Assembly: GCF_900143245.1 (NCBI RefSeq)
Contig: NZ_FRDK01000010.1
Coordinates: 1 to 64,000 of the forward strand
Length of the DNA stretch: 64,000 nt
Direction: 5' to 3'
DNA from: Flavobacterium fryxellicola
GTDB taxonomy: Bacteria > Bacteroidota > Bacteroidia > Flavobacteriales > Flavobacteriaceae
The notes under the pieces were generated by a model. It was not told the DNA's origin. It did not search any database and saw only the letters and a list, made by a program, of their open reading frames with translations. Below, one piece after another: positions 37,915 through 46,465 of the stretch. Each line of letters begins with the position of its first letter. Position 1 is the stretch's first letter. The position numbers and the translations under genes were made by a program.

Positions 37915-38778
37915 CAGGCTGTGAATTTACCCCACTTTCACACAAATTAACTCAATAACGCCTTTCCTATTCGCTCAAAACTCGCTTGTAAGCGAGTCGG
38001 TTTTTGGAGATAGAAATAATTGTTTGATATTTTTATACTCGCACTATAGCTTAAAAAAGGTCGCTTTGATCAAGATACAACCTTTTGGTAGGTAGTTGTA
38101 ATTCCATTTCTGGATCTTATCAATTAATTCGGCAGTTCCCAGAATATTCATCGTGCGTTTGATGGTGTACACGAGCATGATTAAACTGTGTTCGCCATTT
38201 ACTTTTTCGAGTCACGTTAAATTCGTGTGATTGCAGCCCCATTGGCGCTTGATCGTGCCAAAAATATTCTCATTAGTTTATTCAGGCTTTTTTATTGTTT
38301 TTTTTGTCTTCATGATTTCCGCTCCGCTCCAATTCTTGTCGTTTTCGGTATAACTGTGGGTTTTTGCTTTCTAAAATCAGAAATGCTATGATAATCGGGG
38401 CAAATAGCCTCTAAGAGCCATTGTAATTCAATATTGCGAATGCACTCTTTTTCTAATTTTCTTGAGCTTCTAAGGCCATTTAAGTACCCGTATAAATAGA
38501 TTTGAAGAAACAGCTTAGTGTCAAAACTAGGACGCCCTTCGGATTTTATAGTTTGTACCGTAAAACCAAGGGCTTCGAGGGAGATTTGCTCTACAAAGGC
38601 TTCAATAAAACGAACAGGATTGTCCGAAGCAATTTTACCACCTAAACTGACTATTTGTAACTGTTTAAGTGTTATTCCTGCTATATGTTGCATCTTTAAA
38701 TGTACAAATTTTCTCGCTTATATCCAAAATAAAATATTATATTTAATGCCAATAAAACGGAAGTTTTTTCACAGACTG
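37915..38778 (-). mobile_element. IS1182-like element, internally deleted, copy 2
   Basis: 864 bp, with terminal inverted repeats CAGGCTGTGAATTT (37915) and CAGTCTGTGAAAAA (inverse of the right end at 38778). It is near-identical to copy 1, including the same internal deletion. Its C-terminal transposase relic keeps 'GTIKRQWGCNHTNLT' but then has a TGA where copy 1 reads Gly, so the copies decayed independently after the shared deletion. Confidence 0.78.
38310..38693 (-). pseudogene. IS1182-like transposase N-terminal fragment (copy 2)
   Basis: 127 aa from an intact ATG: 'MQHIAGITLKQLQIVSLGGK', 'NPVRFIEAFVEQISLEALGF', 'RPSFDTKLFLQIYLYGYLNG', 'SSRKLEKECIRNIELQWLLE'. It ends in the same out-of-family tail as copy 1. 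The DDE catalytic domain is absent. The fragment could still be translated as a DNA-binding-domain-like protein that interferes with full-length transposase; this is speculation. Confidence 0.78.
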
Positions 38779-38780
38779 AC

Positions 38781-38792
38781 GTTAGCTGATAG
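38781..38792 (+). repeat. Core site opening cassette 3
   Basis: GTTAGCTGATAG, complementary to CATCAGCCAAC at 40542-40552 over 11 positions with one G-T pair. It lies 2 nt after the IS right end. Confidence 0.62.
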
Positions 38793-38828
38793 ATTGCCAA
38801 AAATAACAACAAAAACAAAATATTATAA

Positions 38829-39212
38829 ATGGAGTTAAAGTACCAAAATCAATTAGAACAAATAGAAAACTGTCCCGTTGAAAACTTGAAAGGAGAAAAA
38901 ATTCTTTTTAGATGTGTTGAAAATCCAATGACAGAAAATTCATTCATACCAAATGCTGTTTTATTAAAACCTAAATTTAATGATAATTGTTTAGCTTGGG
39001 GATTATCGCTTTTCAGTAATTATGATTCTGCAAAACAAATGCTAAATAATCTATCAAAAAATAAGCAAATGAATTATTCAAATATTGCAAAAAGTAATTT
39101 GACAGATTTAGACGGAATTAAGCACACTTCTAAAAATAAAAATCATTTTACTTTTTATCCAGAAAAAAACACAGATATTTTAAGTAAATTTGCTCTAGTA
39201 AATGAAAAATAA
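38829..39212 (+). CDS. Unknown protein, first gene of the cassette 3 pair
   Basis: 127 aa, soluble and AT-rich in codons. The most distinctive stretch is 'FNDNCLAWGLSLFSNYDSAK', with a following helix 'QMLNNLSKNKQMNYSNIAKS' and a C-terminal 'NHFTFYPEKNTDIL'. It has no signal peptide or membrane segment, so it is likely cytoplasmic. Its last 11 nt overlap the start of the 444-aa gene, so the two are translationally coupled and probably act together. No family recognised. Confidence 0.75.
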   Translation: MELKYQNQLEQIENCPVENLKGEKILFRCVENPMTENSFIPNAVLLKPKFNDNCLAWGLSLFSNYDSAKQMLNNLSKNKQMNYSNIAKSNLTDLDGIKHTSKNKNHFTFYPEKNTDILSKFALVNEK

Positions 39213-40536
39213 TAGTAAAAATATAATATTCGATTTTAGTAAATTTAAAAAAATAGAAGATATTATTTTTTTAGACGAACCTATTTTAACACATTTAACG
39301 AGTAATAAAAAACACTTTTTATTATATCTTGTAGATACTATCGAAAATTCAGATATTTATTTATTACTTGAATTAACTGAAGATATAATATTCCAATATT
39401 TGATAAAATCAATTTCGTTGAAAAAAATAATTTTAGAAAACGAAAATATTAGTTTTTTAATTGAACAGGATTTTTATGGAAATGTAACTAAATGTGAGGT
39501 AATTCAAAGCCAATCAATTAGTGAAAACTATTTACCAAATGAAGATTCTTATTTAGATTACATTCCAACCGAAGAATCCTATTATTTTAATTTTATAGAA
39601 GAATTTAAAGCAAATTCATATTTACAAAGTTTAAGGCAAAATGCTTTTTACTTAAAATTTGCTCCAAATAATTTAAAATATTCAGATACAATTGGACTAA
39701 CTGAATTGGCTAATTTATTATTAAGCAATATTTCATTATCCTTCAAAAATTTTTTGAAAGCGGATTTCTTTTTAGAGTTTAAAGAAACTATAACCGAAAA
39801 GTCAAATCTTAATAATATTTTCAATAAAATATTACCAGAATTAGATTTAAGAATGGTTGATTTAAAATATGGAAGTTTTGAAATTGGATTGGCGGTTGAT
39901 AAAGTTATGAAAAACTCAATTGAAGATAAAGCAATAAAAAATTGGGCTATTGAAGTAGGAACAAAGTATAAAAAATTAGTTCTTGATGATGATTATGATA
40001 AAGATACTGTAAATCAAATTTTAGAATCTTATGATGAAGATGATAGAAAAAAAATATTTAATCCAATTTTTAAAATTACAGAAAATCCGAATTTTAGTTT
40101 ACAAATAAAAAATTCAGTTAAATCAACTTATAAAACAATTAAAATTAAAGACAAATCAATTATTGAAAAGATAGTTCCTAAAAACTTGGAATTAAATAAA
40201 AAAGAAGAAGTTAAAGATTATCAAATAATTCAAGTAACAACAGTTTTAGACAAAAATAACTCCAGTAAAACAATTAAACTTGAAGATTCTTTATTTAGTT
40301 CTTCAAATAACACTAAAGTATTTTTAACTAATAAAGATTTCGAGAAACATAACTATTCTTTAAATTTTCAAATCTCAATTCCATTACAGATTACGACAGA
40401 AAAAAATTCTATCAAATTTTCTGCTAATTATGATAATATCGATTTTGAAGTAATTTATAGTTCAGACAAAATTGACGAAGGAATTACAAAAATAACTTCA
40501 AAAATATTTGAATATATTACAAACCTTGATGAATAA
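39202..40536 (+). CDS. Unknown protein, second gene of the cassette 3 pair (DUF6575-like N-terminus?)
   Basis: 444 aa, soluble, very AT-rich. The N-terminal part (about 15-110: 'EDIIFLDEPILTHLTSNKKH', 'YLLLELTEDIIFQYLIKSIS', 'LKKIILENENISFLIEQDFY') resembles in outline a DUF6575-type domain, from memory only. The middle (about 150-260) is helical with 'LELDLRMVDLKYGSFEIGLA'-type strands (as 'PELDLRMVDLKYGSFEIGL'), and the C-terminal 100 residues are strand-rich. No nuclease, ATPase, kinase or toxin motif is visible. It is coupled to the 127-aa gene and carried in an attC-flanked cassette, so an accessory or defence role is possible but unproven. Confidence 0.72.
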   Translation: MKNNSKNIIFDFSKFKKIEDIIFLDEPILTHLTSNKKHFLLYLVDTIENSDIYLLLELTEDIIFQYLIKSISLKKIILENENISFLIEQDFYGNVTKCEVIQSQSISENYLPNEDSYLDYIPTEESYYFNFIEEFKANSYLQSLRQNAFYLKFAPNNLKYSDTIGLTELANLLLSNISLSFKNFLKADFFLEFKETITEKSNLNNIFNKILPELDLRMVDLKYGSFEIGLAVDKVMKNSIEDKAIKNWAIEVGTKYKKLVLDDDYDKDTVNQILESYDEDDRKKIFNPIFKITENPNFSLQIKNSVKSTYKTIKIKDKSIIEKIVPKNLELNKKEEVKDYQIIQVTTVLDKNNSSKTIKLEDSLFSSSNNTKVFLTNKDFEKHNYSLNFQISIPLQITTEKNSIKFSANYDNIDFEVIYSSDKIDEGITKITSKIFEYITNLDE

Positions 40537-40541
40537 AAATC

Positions 40542-40603
40542 CATCAGCCAACAGATAAGGGTTCGTTGGGCTTGAAAAGCCAACAATGAACCCGCGGTTG
40601 AAC
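40542..40603 (+). repeat. attC-like site 3 (intact, 58-62 bp)
   Basis: R''-like AGCCAAC (40546-40552). A stem follows in which GGGTTCGTTGGGCTT (40559-40573) pairs with AAGCCAACAATGAACCC (40577-40593) around a short GAA loop, with two extra bases on one arm. R'-like GTTGAAC (40597-40603) fits GTTRRRY exactly. Length, order and the extra-helical bases are as in integron attC sites. It starts 5 nt after the 444-aa gene. Confidence 0.7.
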
Positions 40604-40663
40604 GGAACCGCTTACAAGTCCATCAGCACTATGGAGTGATCGTAAAAAATTTATATGAATTTC
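40604..40663. other. Right boundary of the cassette array
   Basis: Short sequence after the last GTTGAAC core, containing GCGGTT...AACCGC (40594-40611), which can itself pair. No gene and no further attC-like site were seen before the chromosomal pseudouridine synthase gene. Confidence 0.4.
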
Positions 40664-40690
40664 AAAGAGGCAAATTCGTCTCTTTTTTTT
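40664..40690 (+). terminator. Terminator at the end of the accessory region
   Basis: AAAGAGGC (40664-40671) pairs with GTCTCTTT (40678-40685) with one G-T pair; a T-run follows. Confidence 0.65.
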
Positions 40691-40779
40691 GAAGAGGTTT
40701 TGTCTACTCCTCTTTATACTAAAAACGGTTGTTTTTAAATACAACACTAATTTGAAGCATTACTTTACAAATTAGTATT

Positions 40780-41478
40780 CTATTCATACGTATTCAAATC
40801 TAGATTGAGAATAGTACCTACTCTGCTAAACTCTTCATTAATCTTTGCATTCAAGATAAGTTGTTCATTGGTGATTGGATGATTAAAAATTAACTGATGT
40901 GCATGAAGCATCATTCCTTTCAGTTCAAAATTCTCCAACCATAATTTATTTTGTTTGTTACAACCATGTGGACGACTTCCTAAAATGGGATGAAAAATAT
41001 GTTTGAAATGTTTTCGTAATTGATGCATACGTCCAGTTTCGGGAATCGCTTCTACCAAACAATATCGTGACGTTGATTGATTGTTAAATTCTAACTCAAT
41101 TTCGGTACTTTGCAATCGATGAAAGTATGTTATTGCATTTTGTATAATACCATCATCATTGGTTAAATCATAATCAATCGTTAGTTCTTCGGGTGACCAA
41201 CCTCGTAAAATTGCTAAATATTTTTTTTCGACTTCGCGTGTGGCAAAACGATCATTCATAATTTTTAAAACCTCTTTATCCAACGCAAATAACAAGACAC
41301 CGGATGTTTTGCGATCTAACCGATGAATAGGATAAACGTGTCGCCCTCCTATTTGATTTCTCAATTCTTGAATAGCAAAAACTTTTGCATCGCGCGCATA
41401 AAATGATTTGTGAACCAACAATCCACTTGGTTTATTAATTGCTATAATATATTCGTCTTGGTAAAGAATTTCTAACAT
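40780..41478 (-). CDS. TruC-like tRNA pseudouridine synthase
   Basis: 232 aa. RluA superfamily without an S4 domain; 'EILYQDEYIIAINKPSGLLV' and 'HKSFY' at the start are typical of TruC, which modifies U65 of tRNA. The catalytic motif is 'VYPIHRLDRKTSGVLLFALD', and others are 'AIPETGRMHQLRKHFKHIFH' and 'GMMLHAHQLIFNHPITNE'. The TruC assignment rests on the N-terminus and length. It lies downstream of yifB on the same strand but a terminator separates them. Confidence 0.88.
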   Translation of the reverse strand: MLEILYQDEYIIAINKPSGLLVHKSFYARDAKVFAIQELRNQIGGRHVYPIHRLDRKTSGVLLFALDKEVLKIMNDRFATREVEKKYLAILRGWSPEELTIDYDLTNDDGIIQNAITYFHRLQSTEIELEFNNQSTSRYCLVEAIPETGRMHQLRKHFKHIFHPILGSRPHGCNKQNKLWLENFELKGMMLHAHQLIFNHPITNEQLILNAKINEEFSRVGTILNLDLNTYE

Positions 41479-41492
41479 TTGGCAAAAATAAA

Positions 41493-41514
41493 AGAGATTT
41501 CTATCGAAATCTCT
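41493..41514 (-). terminator. Terminator between yifB and the TruC-like gene
   Basis: AGAGATTTC (41493-41501) pairs perfectly with GAAATCTCT (41506-41514), loop TATC. On the minus strand a T-rich run (TTTATTTTT) follows immediately, just before the TruC start codon. A TATTTTTG -7-like box overlaps that run (41490-41483), only 4 nt before the ATG, so a leaderless start is possible. Confidence 0.7.
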
Positions 41515-41634
41515 ATTTTGACGTATTTATTTCTATACTTTTCTTTTTTCCTAGCTAGCGCGAGAGTATTCTCAATTTTGCAGAGTTGAAACATCTGAAA
41601 TCAAAAATCGTTAATCAAAAATCTGAAATCTGTT

Positions 41635-43170
41635 TTAGCCCAACCAACCGTCTCGATCCAAACTTCTGTACTGAATCGCTTCAGCAATATGGCTGGAAAC
41701 CACTATTGGCGCCGCATCCAGATCAGCAATTGTTCTGGCAACTTTCAATATTCGATCATAAGCTCTAGCCGAAAGATTCAATCGTTCCATCGCCGTTTTC
41801 AATAACTGTTTGGATACATCGTCCAAGGCACAATATTCCCTGATGTGTTTGGTATTCATTTGGGCATTGTAATGGATGTTTTCCATTTGCTCAAAGCGTT
41901 CCGTTTGAATTTCTCGAGCCGCAGTAACTCTTTTCCGAATATCAACACTGCTTTCTGCTTTTTGGTCATCAGATAATTTTTCAAAAGGAACCGGAGTCAC
42001 TTCGATATGAATATCTATACGGTCTAATAATGGACCTGAAATTTTACTTAAATACCGTTGCATTTCATGAGGAGAGGAAGTTTGAGGCGAGTCTGGATCA
42101 TTAAAAAAACCGCTTGGACTTGGATTCATACTTGCCACTAGCATAAAAGAGGAGGGATAGGTCACCGTAAATTTAGCTCTTGAAATGGTTACTTCACGAT
42201 CTTCAAGTGGTTGCCGCATCACCTCTAAAACATCCCGTTTGAATTCTGGCAATTCATCCAGAAATAAAACGCCGTTGTGTGCCATAGAAATCTCACCCGG
42301 TTGTGGATAGCTCCCACCTCCTACTAATGCCACATTTGAAATCGTATGATGCGGACTTCGAAACGGTCTTTGATTCATCAATCCTACTTCTTTTAGTTTT
42401 CCAGCCACACTATGAATTTTTGTTGTTTCTAATGCTTCTCGCAATGTCATGGGTGGCAAAATACTGGGTAACCGTTTGGCTAACATGGTTTTTCCAGCAC
42501 CTGGCGGGCCAATCAAAATGATATTATGACCACCGGCTGCCGCAATTTCCATACAGCGCTTGATACTTTCTTGTCCCTTGACATCCGAAAAATCAAATTC
42601 GGGAAAATCTAGGGTTTTATAAAATTCGGCTCTAGTATCAATGGTTGTAGGCTCAAGCGTTCCCTTCCCTTCAAGAAAGTCAATCACTTCCTGAACATTT
42701 TCTATCCCGTAAACATCTAATCCTGCCACAATAGCCGCTTCTTTTACATTTTGCTTTGGCAGAAAAAAGCCTTTAAAACCCTCTTCCTTCGCTTTGATCG
42801 CTATAGGCAAAGCACCCCGTATGGGCTGCAAACTTCCGTCAAGGGAAAGTTCCCCCATAATCACGTATTTATCAATAAGATCCGCTTTGATTTGTCCCGA
42901 GGCCACCAGTATTCCTATTGTTAAAGTCAAGTCATAGGCAGAACCTTCTTTTCGTAAATCCGCGGGAGCCATATTGATGGTTATTTTTTTTCCAGGCATG
43001 GCATATCCATTATTTTTAAGCGCGGCCGCGATGCGGTAACTGCTCTCCTTAATCGCATTATCAGGCAAACCAACTAAATGATAGCCAATCCCCTTGTCAA
43101 TATTTACCTCTACGGTAATTGTTGTGGCTTCCACTCCAAAAACGGCACTTCCAAAAACTTTAACTAGCAT
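41635..43170 (-). CDS. yifB: YifB family Mg chelatase-like AAA+ ATPase
   Basis: 511 aa. The order is an N-terminal S5/Lon-protease-like domain (about 1-170, 'KVFGSAVFGVEATTITVEVN', 'MAPADLRKEGSAYDLTLTIG'), the AAA+ core (about 195-410; Walker A 'ILIGPPGAGKTMLAKRLPS', Walker B 'GVLFLDELPEF', 'MVASMNPSPSGF' sensor) and the C-terminal helical domain ('LSARAYDRILKVARTIADLD'). Family members are linked to DNA uptake and processing (ComM), where they act as branch-migration helicases. No other competence gene is adjacent. Confidence 0.93.
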   Translation of the reverse strand: MLVKVFGSAVFGVEATTITVEVNIDKGIGYHLVGLPDNAIKESSYRIAAALKNNGYAMPGKKITINMAPADLRKEGSAYDLTLTIGILVASGQIKADLIDKYVIMGELSLDGSLQPIRGALPIAIKAKEEGFKGFFLPKQNVKEAAIVAGLDVYGIENVQEVIDFLEGKGTLEPTTIDTRAEFYKTLDFPEFDFSDVKGQESIKRCMEIAAAGGHNIILIGPPGAGKTMLAKRLPSILPPMTLREALETTKIHSVAGKLKEVGLMNQRPFRSPHHTISNVALVGGGSYPQPGEISMAHNGVLFLDELPEFKRDVLEVMRQPLEDREVTISRAKFTVTYPSSFMLVASMNPSPSGFFNDPDSPQTSSPHEMQRYLSKISGPLLDRIDIHIEVTPVPFEKLSDDQKAESSVDIRKRVTAAREIQTERFEQMENIHYNAQMNTKHIREYCALDDVSKQLLKTAMERLNLSARAYDRILKVARTIADLDAAPIVVSSHIAEAIQYRSLDRDGWLG

Positions 43171-43348
43171 ACTTATTTATTTGATTCTAAAATTAAAGAA
43201 AAATTTTATTATTATTCTAATAAATCCTACATAACATATCAAATGATGAAGAATAGTGAAATAATATTCTAAAAAACATCACAAAAGTTTCATTTATAGC
43301 CCTATTAAATCCATATTTCTCAAAAAATAAATGTTAAAATTAAAGAAA

Positions 43349-43367
43349 TTGAATGCAATACCTTTAC
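43349..43367 (+). promoter_or_regulatory. Putative promoter element for the amidohydrolase gene
   Basis: TACCTTTAC at 43359-43367 is close to TAnnTTTG, 38 nt before the start codon. The TTG at 43349 is too near to be the -33 element. Confidence 0.35.
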
Positions 43368-43404
43368 ATTTTTTTACTTTTAAAAAATAATTAGAAACCA
43401 CACT

Positions 43405-46395
43405 ATGAAAAAAATCCTACTCCTGCTCTTTTTTAGTTTTTTACTGCCAAAAATCTACGCACAAGAATACTTTCCTAATAATGAAAGTGTTCAAAACAAA
43501 ACCACTAATTTCACCGCTTTTACCAATGCTAAAATTTTTGTGACCCCTACACAAATTATCGAAAAAGGAACTTTACTGATCCAAAATGGAAAAGTAGTTG
43601 GCGCTGGAACAAACCTGACAATTCCTAAAAACTGCACCACCATCAACTTAGAAGGAAGGTCTATTTATCCTTCTTTTATTGACATTTACACTAGTTTTGG
43701 AATAGAAAAACCAAAAGGAATGAGCAGCACAGAGAGAAATCCGCTGTATGATACCAAAAGGGTTGGCTACTATTGGAATGAAAGCATTCGTTCCGAAATA
43801 AATGCTTATGAAACTTTTAAATACGATGCCACTAAGGCAGAGGAGCTATTAAAAGCTGGATTTGGTGTTGTGGGTACCCATGTCCCAGACGGAATTGCTC
43901 GAGGATCGGGAACGCTCATTGCCTTGAATAATTTTGAAAGAAAAAATCAATTACTCTCGGATAAAATAACCAATCATTTCGCATTTACCAAAAGTGCCAC
44001 CACCACTCAATCATATCCAAGTTCACTCATGGGAATGATGGCACTACTGCGTCAACTGTATTTCGATTTAGATTGGTATAAAAAAGGAAATTCGACTACA
44101 AAAGATTTGTCCTTGGAGGCTTTGTCTAACAATGAAAAATTAGTTCAAATATTTGCAACCGAGGATAAATTAAATAGTTTAAGAGCAGCCAAAATAGGAA
44201 AAGAATTTGGCTTAAATTATGTGTTGAAAGGCAACGGAAATGAATTTGAAAGAATCGAGGAAATAAAAAAAACCAATTCTAAATTTATTATTCCTATCAA
44301 TTTTCCAGAAGCTTACGATGTTTCTGATCCCAATCAAGCCAATCAAATGGAATTGAAAGACTTGCGTTTCTGGAACCAAGCGCCAACTAATCTTAAGATA
44401 TTATCGGACAATGGTATTGTTTTCGCCTTGACGACGGACAAATTGAAGAAGCTGGAAGATTTTAGAACTAACTTGTTAAGAGCTATAAAATATGGTTTTG
44501 ATAAAACCAAAGCATTGGAAGCTTTAACTACAATTCCTGCTGCAATTCTAGGAAAAAGTAATGAGATAGGAACTTTGAAAACGGGAAGCTTAGCTAATTT
44601 TGTAGTTACCTCGGGCGCCATTTTCGATGAAAAGACAATTCTTTATGAAAATTGGGTTCAAGGAAACAAATTTGTTATTAATGACTTGACGACAAAAGAC
44701 ATTCGTGGAAATTATGACCTGACCATTGACAATGAAAAATACAAATGGAAGATTAATGGCGAAATTAGCGCACCAAAATCTGAAATCACCACAGTTGATG
44801 CTAAGAAAGTAAACTCAAAACTTTCAATGACTAACAATTGGATTTCTACGGTTATTAAACCTATTGATTCTACAAAAACTAGTTTTACAAGATTAATAGG
44901 ATACATCGAAGACACACAAAATCTTTCTGGAAAGGCAGTTTTATTCAATGGAAATGAAGTCAAATGGTCGGCTGTAAAAACTTCTGCATTTGTAAAAGCT
45001 ATAGATTCCTCAAAAATCGAAAAGAACAATGCCATTATGCCTACTACATTTCCTAATGTTGCTTATGGTAATTTGAAAAAACCAACCACACAAACACTTT
45101 TATTTAAAAATGCTACGGTTTGGACCAATGAAAAAGAAGGTATTTTAGAAGAAACAGATGTATTGGTTAAAAATGGTAAAATTGCAGCCATTGGAAAAAA
45201 TATTGCTGACGCTTCCGCGACCCTTGTTGATGCGAAAGGCAAACACATAACAAGCGGAATAATCGATGAGCATTCTCACATCGCTATTTCTAATGGAGTA
45301 AATGAAGGTGGACACAATTCCAGTGCTGAAGTTACTATCCAAGATGTAGTAAACTCAGAAGATATTAATATTTACCGAGATTTAGCCGGTGGCGTTACCA
45401 CTTCACAATTATTACACGGTTCGGCCAATCCTATTGGGGGACGTTCTGCTATTGTAAAATGGAAATGGGGTGCTCCAGCAGAAGAAATGCTTTACAAGGA
45501 CCAACCGGGATTTATAAAATTTGCCTTAGGAGAAAATGTAAAACAAGCGAACTGGGGAACATCAAACCCTACCCGTTTTCCGCAAACAAGAATGGGAGTT
45601 GAGCAGGTTTTTACAGATTATTTTCAACGTGCTAAGGAATACGATCTTTCTTGGAAAACATACAATTCAAGTAATAAAAAAGGAAAAGCACCAAGAGTAG
45701 ATTTAGAACTTCAAACTTTAGCCGAAATCTTAAACAAAGAGCGTTTTATTTCTTGCCATTCTTATGTGCAATCAGAAATTTTAATGTTAATGAACGTTGC
45801 CGAAAAATTCAATTTTAGAGTAAACACCTACACGCACATATTAGAAGGCTATAAAGTAGCGGACAAAATGAAAGAACATGGCGTTGGAGCCTCAACTTTT
45901 TCAGATTGGTGGGCTTACAAATTTGAAGTAAACGATGCTATTCCTTTCAACGGACCTATTATGCATAATGCCGGAATTGTAGTAGCTTATAACTCTGATG
46001 ACGCTGAAATGTCTAGAAGATTGAACCAGGAAGCAGCCAAAGCAGTAAAATATGGAAATATTTCTGAGGAAGATGCTTGGAAATTTGTCACCCTAAACCC
46101 AGCAAAATTACTACATATTGATGATAAGGTAGGAAGTGTTAAAGTTGGTAAAGATGCTGATATCGTTTTATGGAATGCAAATCCATTATCAATATACGCC
46201 AAAGTAGAGAAAACACTAATTGAAGGCGTCGTTTACTACGATGTGCAAAAAGATGAAGCTCAGAGAGTAGCAATTGCTAAAGAAAGAAACGAACTGATAG
46301 GCCAATTATTACAAGAGAAGAATAAAGGCATGACTACCCAAGAACCTAAAAAAAGGGAGAAGAAAGAAGATCATTGTGATACTTTAGAAGAATAA
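43405..46395 (+). CDS. Large secreted amidohydrolase with two amidohydrolase halves
   Basis: 996 aa with a signal peptide (about 1-20). Two amidohydrolase-like halves follow. In the N-terminal half (about 35-430) the metal site is lost: where HxH is expected the sequence is 'SIYPSFIDIYTSF'. The C-terminal half (about 565-965) has the canonical 'ITSGIIDEHSHIAISNG' (H-S-H), 'CHSYVQSEILML', 'YTHILEGYKVADKM' and 'AYNSDDAEMSRRL' with the catalytic Asp, so it should be active. The C-terminus is a charged tail. The preferred substrate (dipeptide, cyclic amide or ester) is unknown. It is followed by a second amidohydrolase-like gene after about 70 nt and is probably co-transcribed with it. Confidence 0.88.
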   Translation: MKKILLLLFFSFLLPKIYAQEYFPNNESVQNKTTNFTAFTNAKIFVTPTQIIEKGTLLIQNGKVVGAGTNLTIPKNCTTINLEGRSIYPSFIDIYTSFGIEKPKGMSSTERNPLYDTKRVGYYWNESIRSEINAYETFKYDATKAEELLKAGFGVVGTHVPDGIARGSGTLIALNNFERKNQLLSDKITNHFAFTKSATTTQSYPSSLMGMMALLRQLYFDLDWYKKGNSTTKDLSLEALSNNEKLVQIFATEDKLNSLRAAKIGKEFGLNYVLKGNGNEFERIEEIKKTNSKFIIPINFPEAYDVSDPNQANQMELKDLRFWNQAPTNLKILSDNGIVFALTTDKLKKLEDFRTNLLRAIKYGFDKTKALEALTTIPAAILGKSNEIGTLKTGSLANFVVTSGAIFDEKTILYENWVQGNKFVINDLTTKDIRGNYDLTIDNEKYKWKINGEISAPKSEITTVDAKKVNSKLSMTNNWISTVIKPIDSTKTSFTRLIGYIEDTQNLSGKAVLFNGNEVKWSAVKTSAFVKAIDSSKIEKNNAIMPTTFPNVAYGNLKKPTTQTLLFKNATVWTNEKEGILEETDVLVKNGKIAAIGKNIADASATLVDAKGKHITSGIIDEHSHIAISNGVNEGGHNSSAEVTIQDVVNSEDINIYRDLAGGVTTSQLLHGSANPIGGRSAIVKWKWGAPAEEMLYKDQPGFIKFALGENVKQANWGTSNPTRFPQTRMGVEQVFTDYFQRAKEYDLSWKTYNSSNKKGKAPRVDLELQTLAEILNKERFISCHSYVQSEILMLMNVAEKFNFRVNTYTHILEGYKVADKMKEHGVGASTFSDWWAYKFEVNDAIPFNGPIMHNAGIVVAYNSDDAEMSRRLNQEAAKAVKYGNISEEDAWKFVTLNPAKLLHIDDKVGSVKVGKDADIVLWNANPLSIYAKVEKTLIEGVVYYDVQKDEAQRVAIAKERNELIGQLLQEKNKGMTTQEPKKREKKEDHCDTLEE

Positions 46396-46465
46396 TCCAA
46401 TGCGTTTAAATTTCAAAACCTGCGCTTTTATCATAAAGCAAAGCAATTCTAAAAAACCTATAAAA

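Larger units (their letters stand above)
34899..40603 (+). mobile_element. Integron-like gene cassette array (three cassettes, attC-like sites)
   Basis: Three same-strand units each start with a GTT core (34901 GTTGGTGGC; 37067 GTTGTACGC; 38781 GTTAGCTGATAG). Each ends with its inverted complement after the gene (36062 GCCACCAAC; 37784 GCATACAAC; 40542 CATCAGCCAAC), and each end complement is followed by a hairpin. In integron cassettes the cassette start carries the tail of its own attC R' site and the 3' end carries R'', so start and end are complementary; that is what is seen here. The last junction reads GTTGAAC, a perfect GTTRRRY. IS elements split the first two attC sites. No integrase is visible in the window. 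The array identity is inferred from structure, not from a covariance-model search. Confidence 0.68.

Noticed and set aside
34876..38783. The repeated ...TTTTTTCACAGACTG sequence as an integral part of attC sites rather than IS ends
   Set aside because: In two of three places it is the inverted match of a left end (CAGGCTGTGAATTT) with transposase fragments between, and copy 1 has a target duplication, so an IS end explains it better.
40544..40747. 67-aa minus-strand ORF at the end of cassette 3
   Set aside because: It lies over attC-like site 3 and the terminator; its codons are explained by the hairpin arms and it has no family features.
41483..41490. TATTTTTG box as the certain promoter of the TruC-like gene
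   Set aside because: It overlaps the T-run of the yifB terminator and would give an almost leaderless transcript; no -33 element was found, so it was only mentioned.
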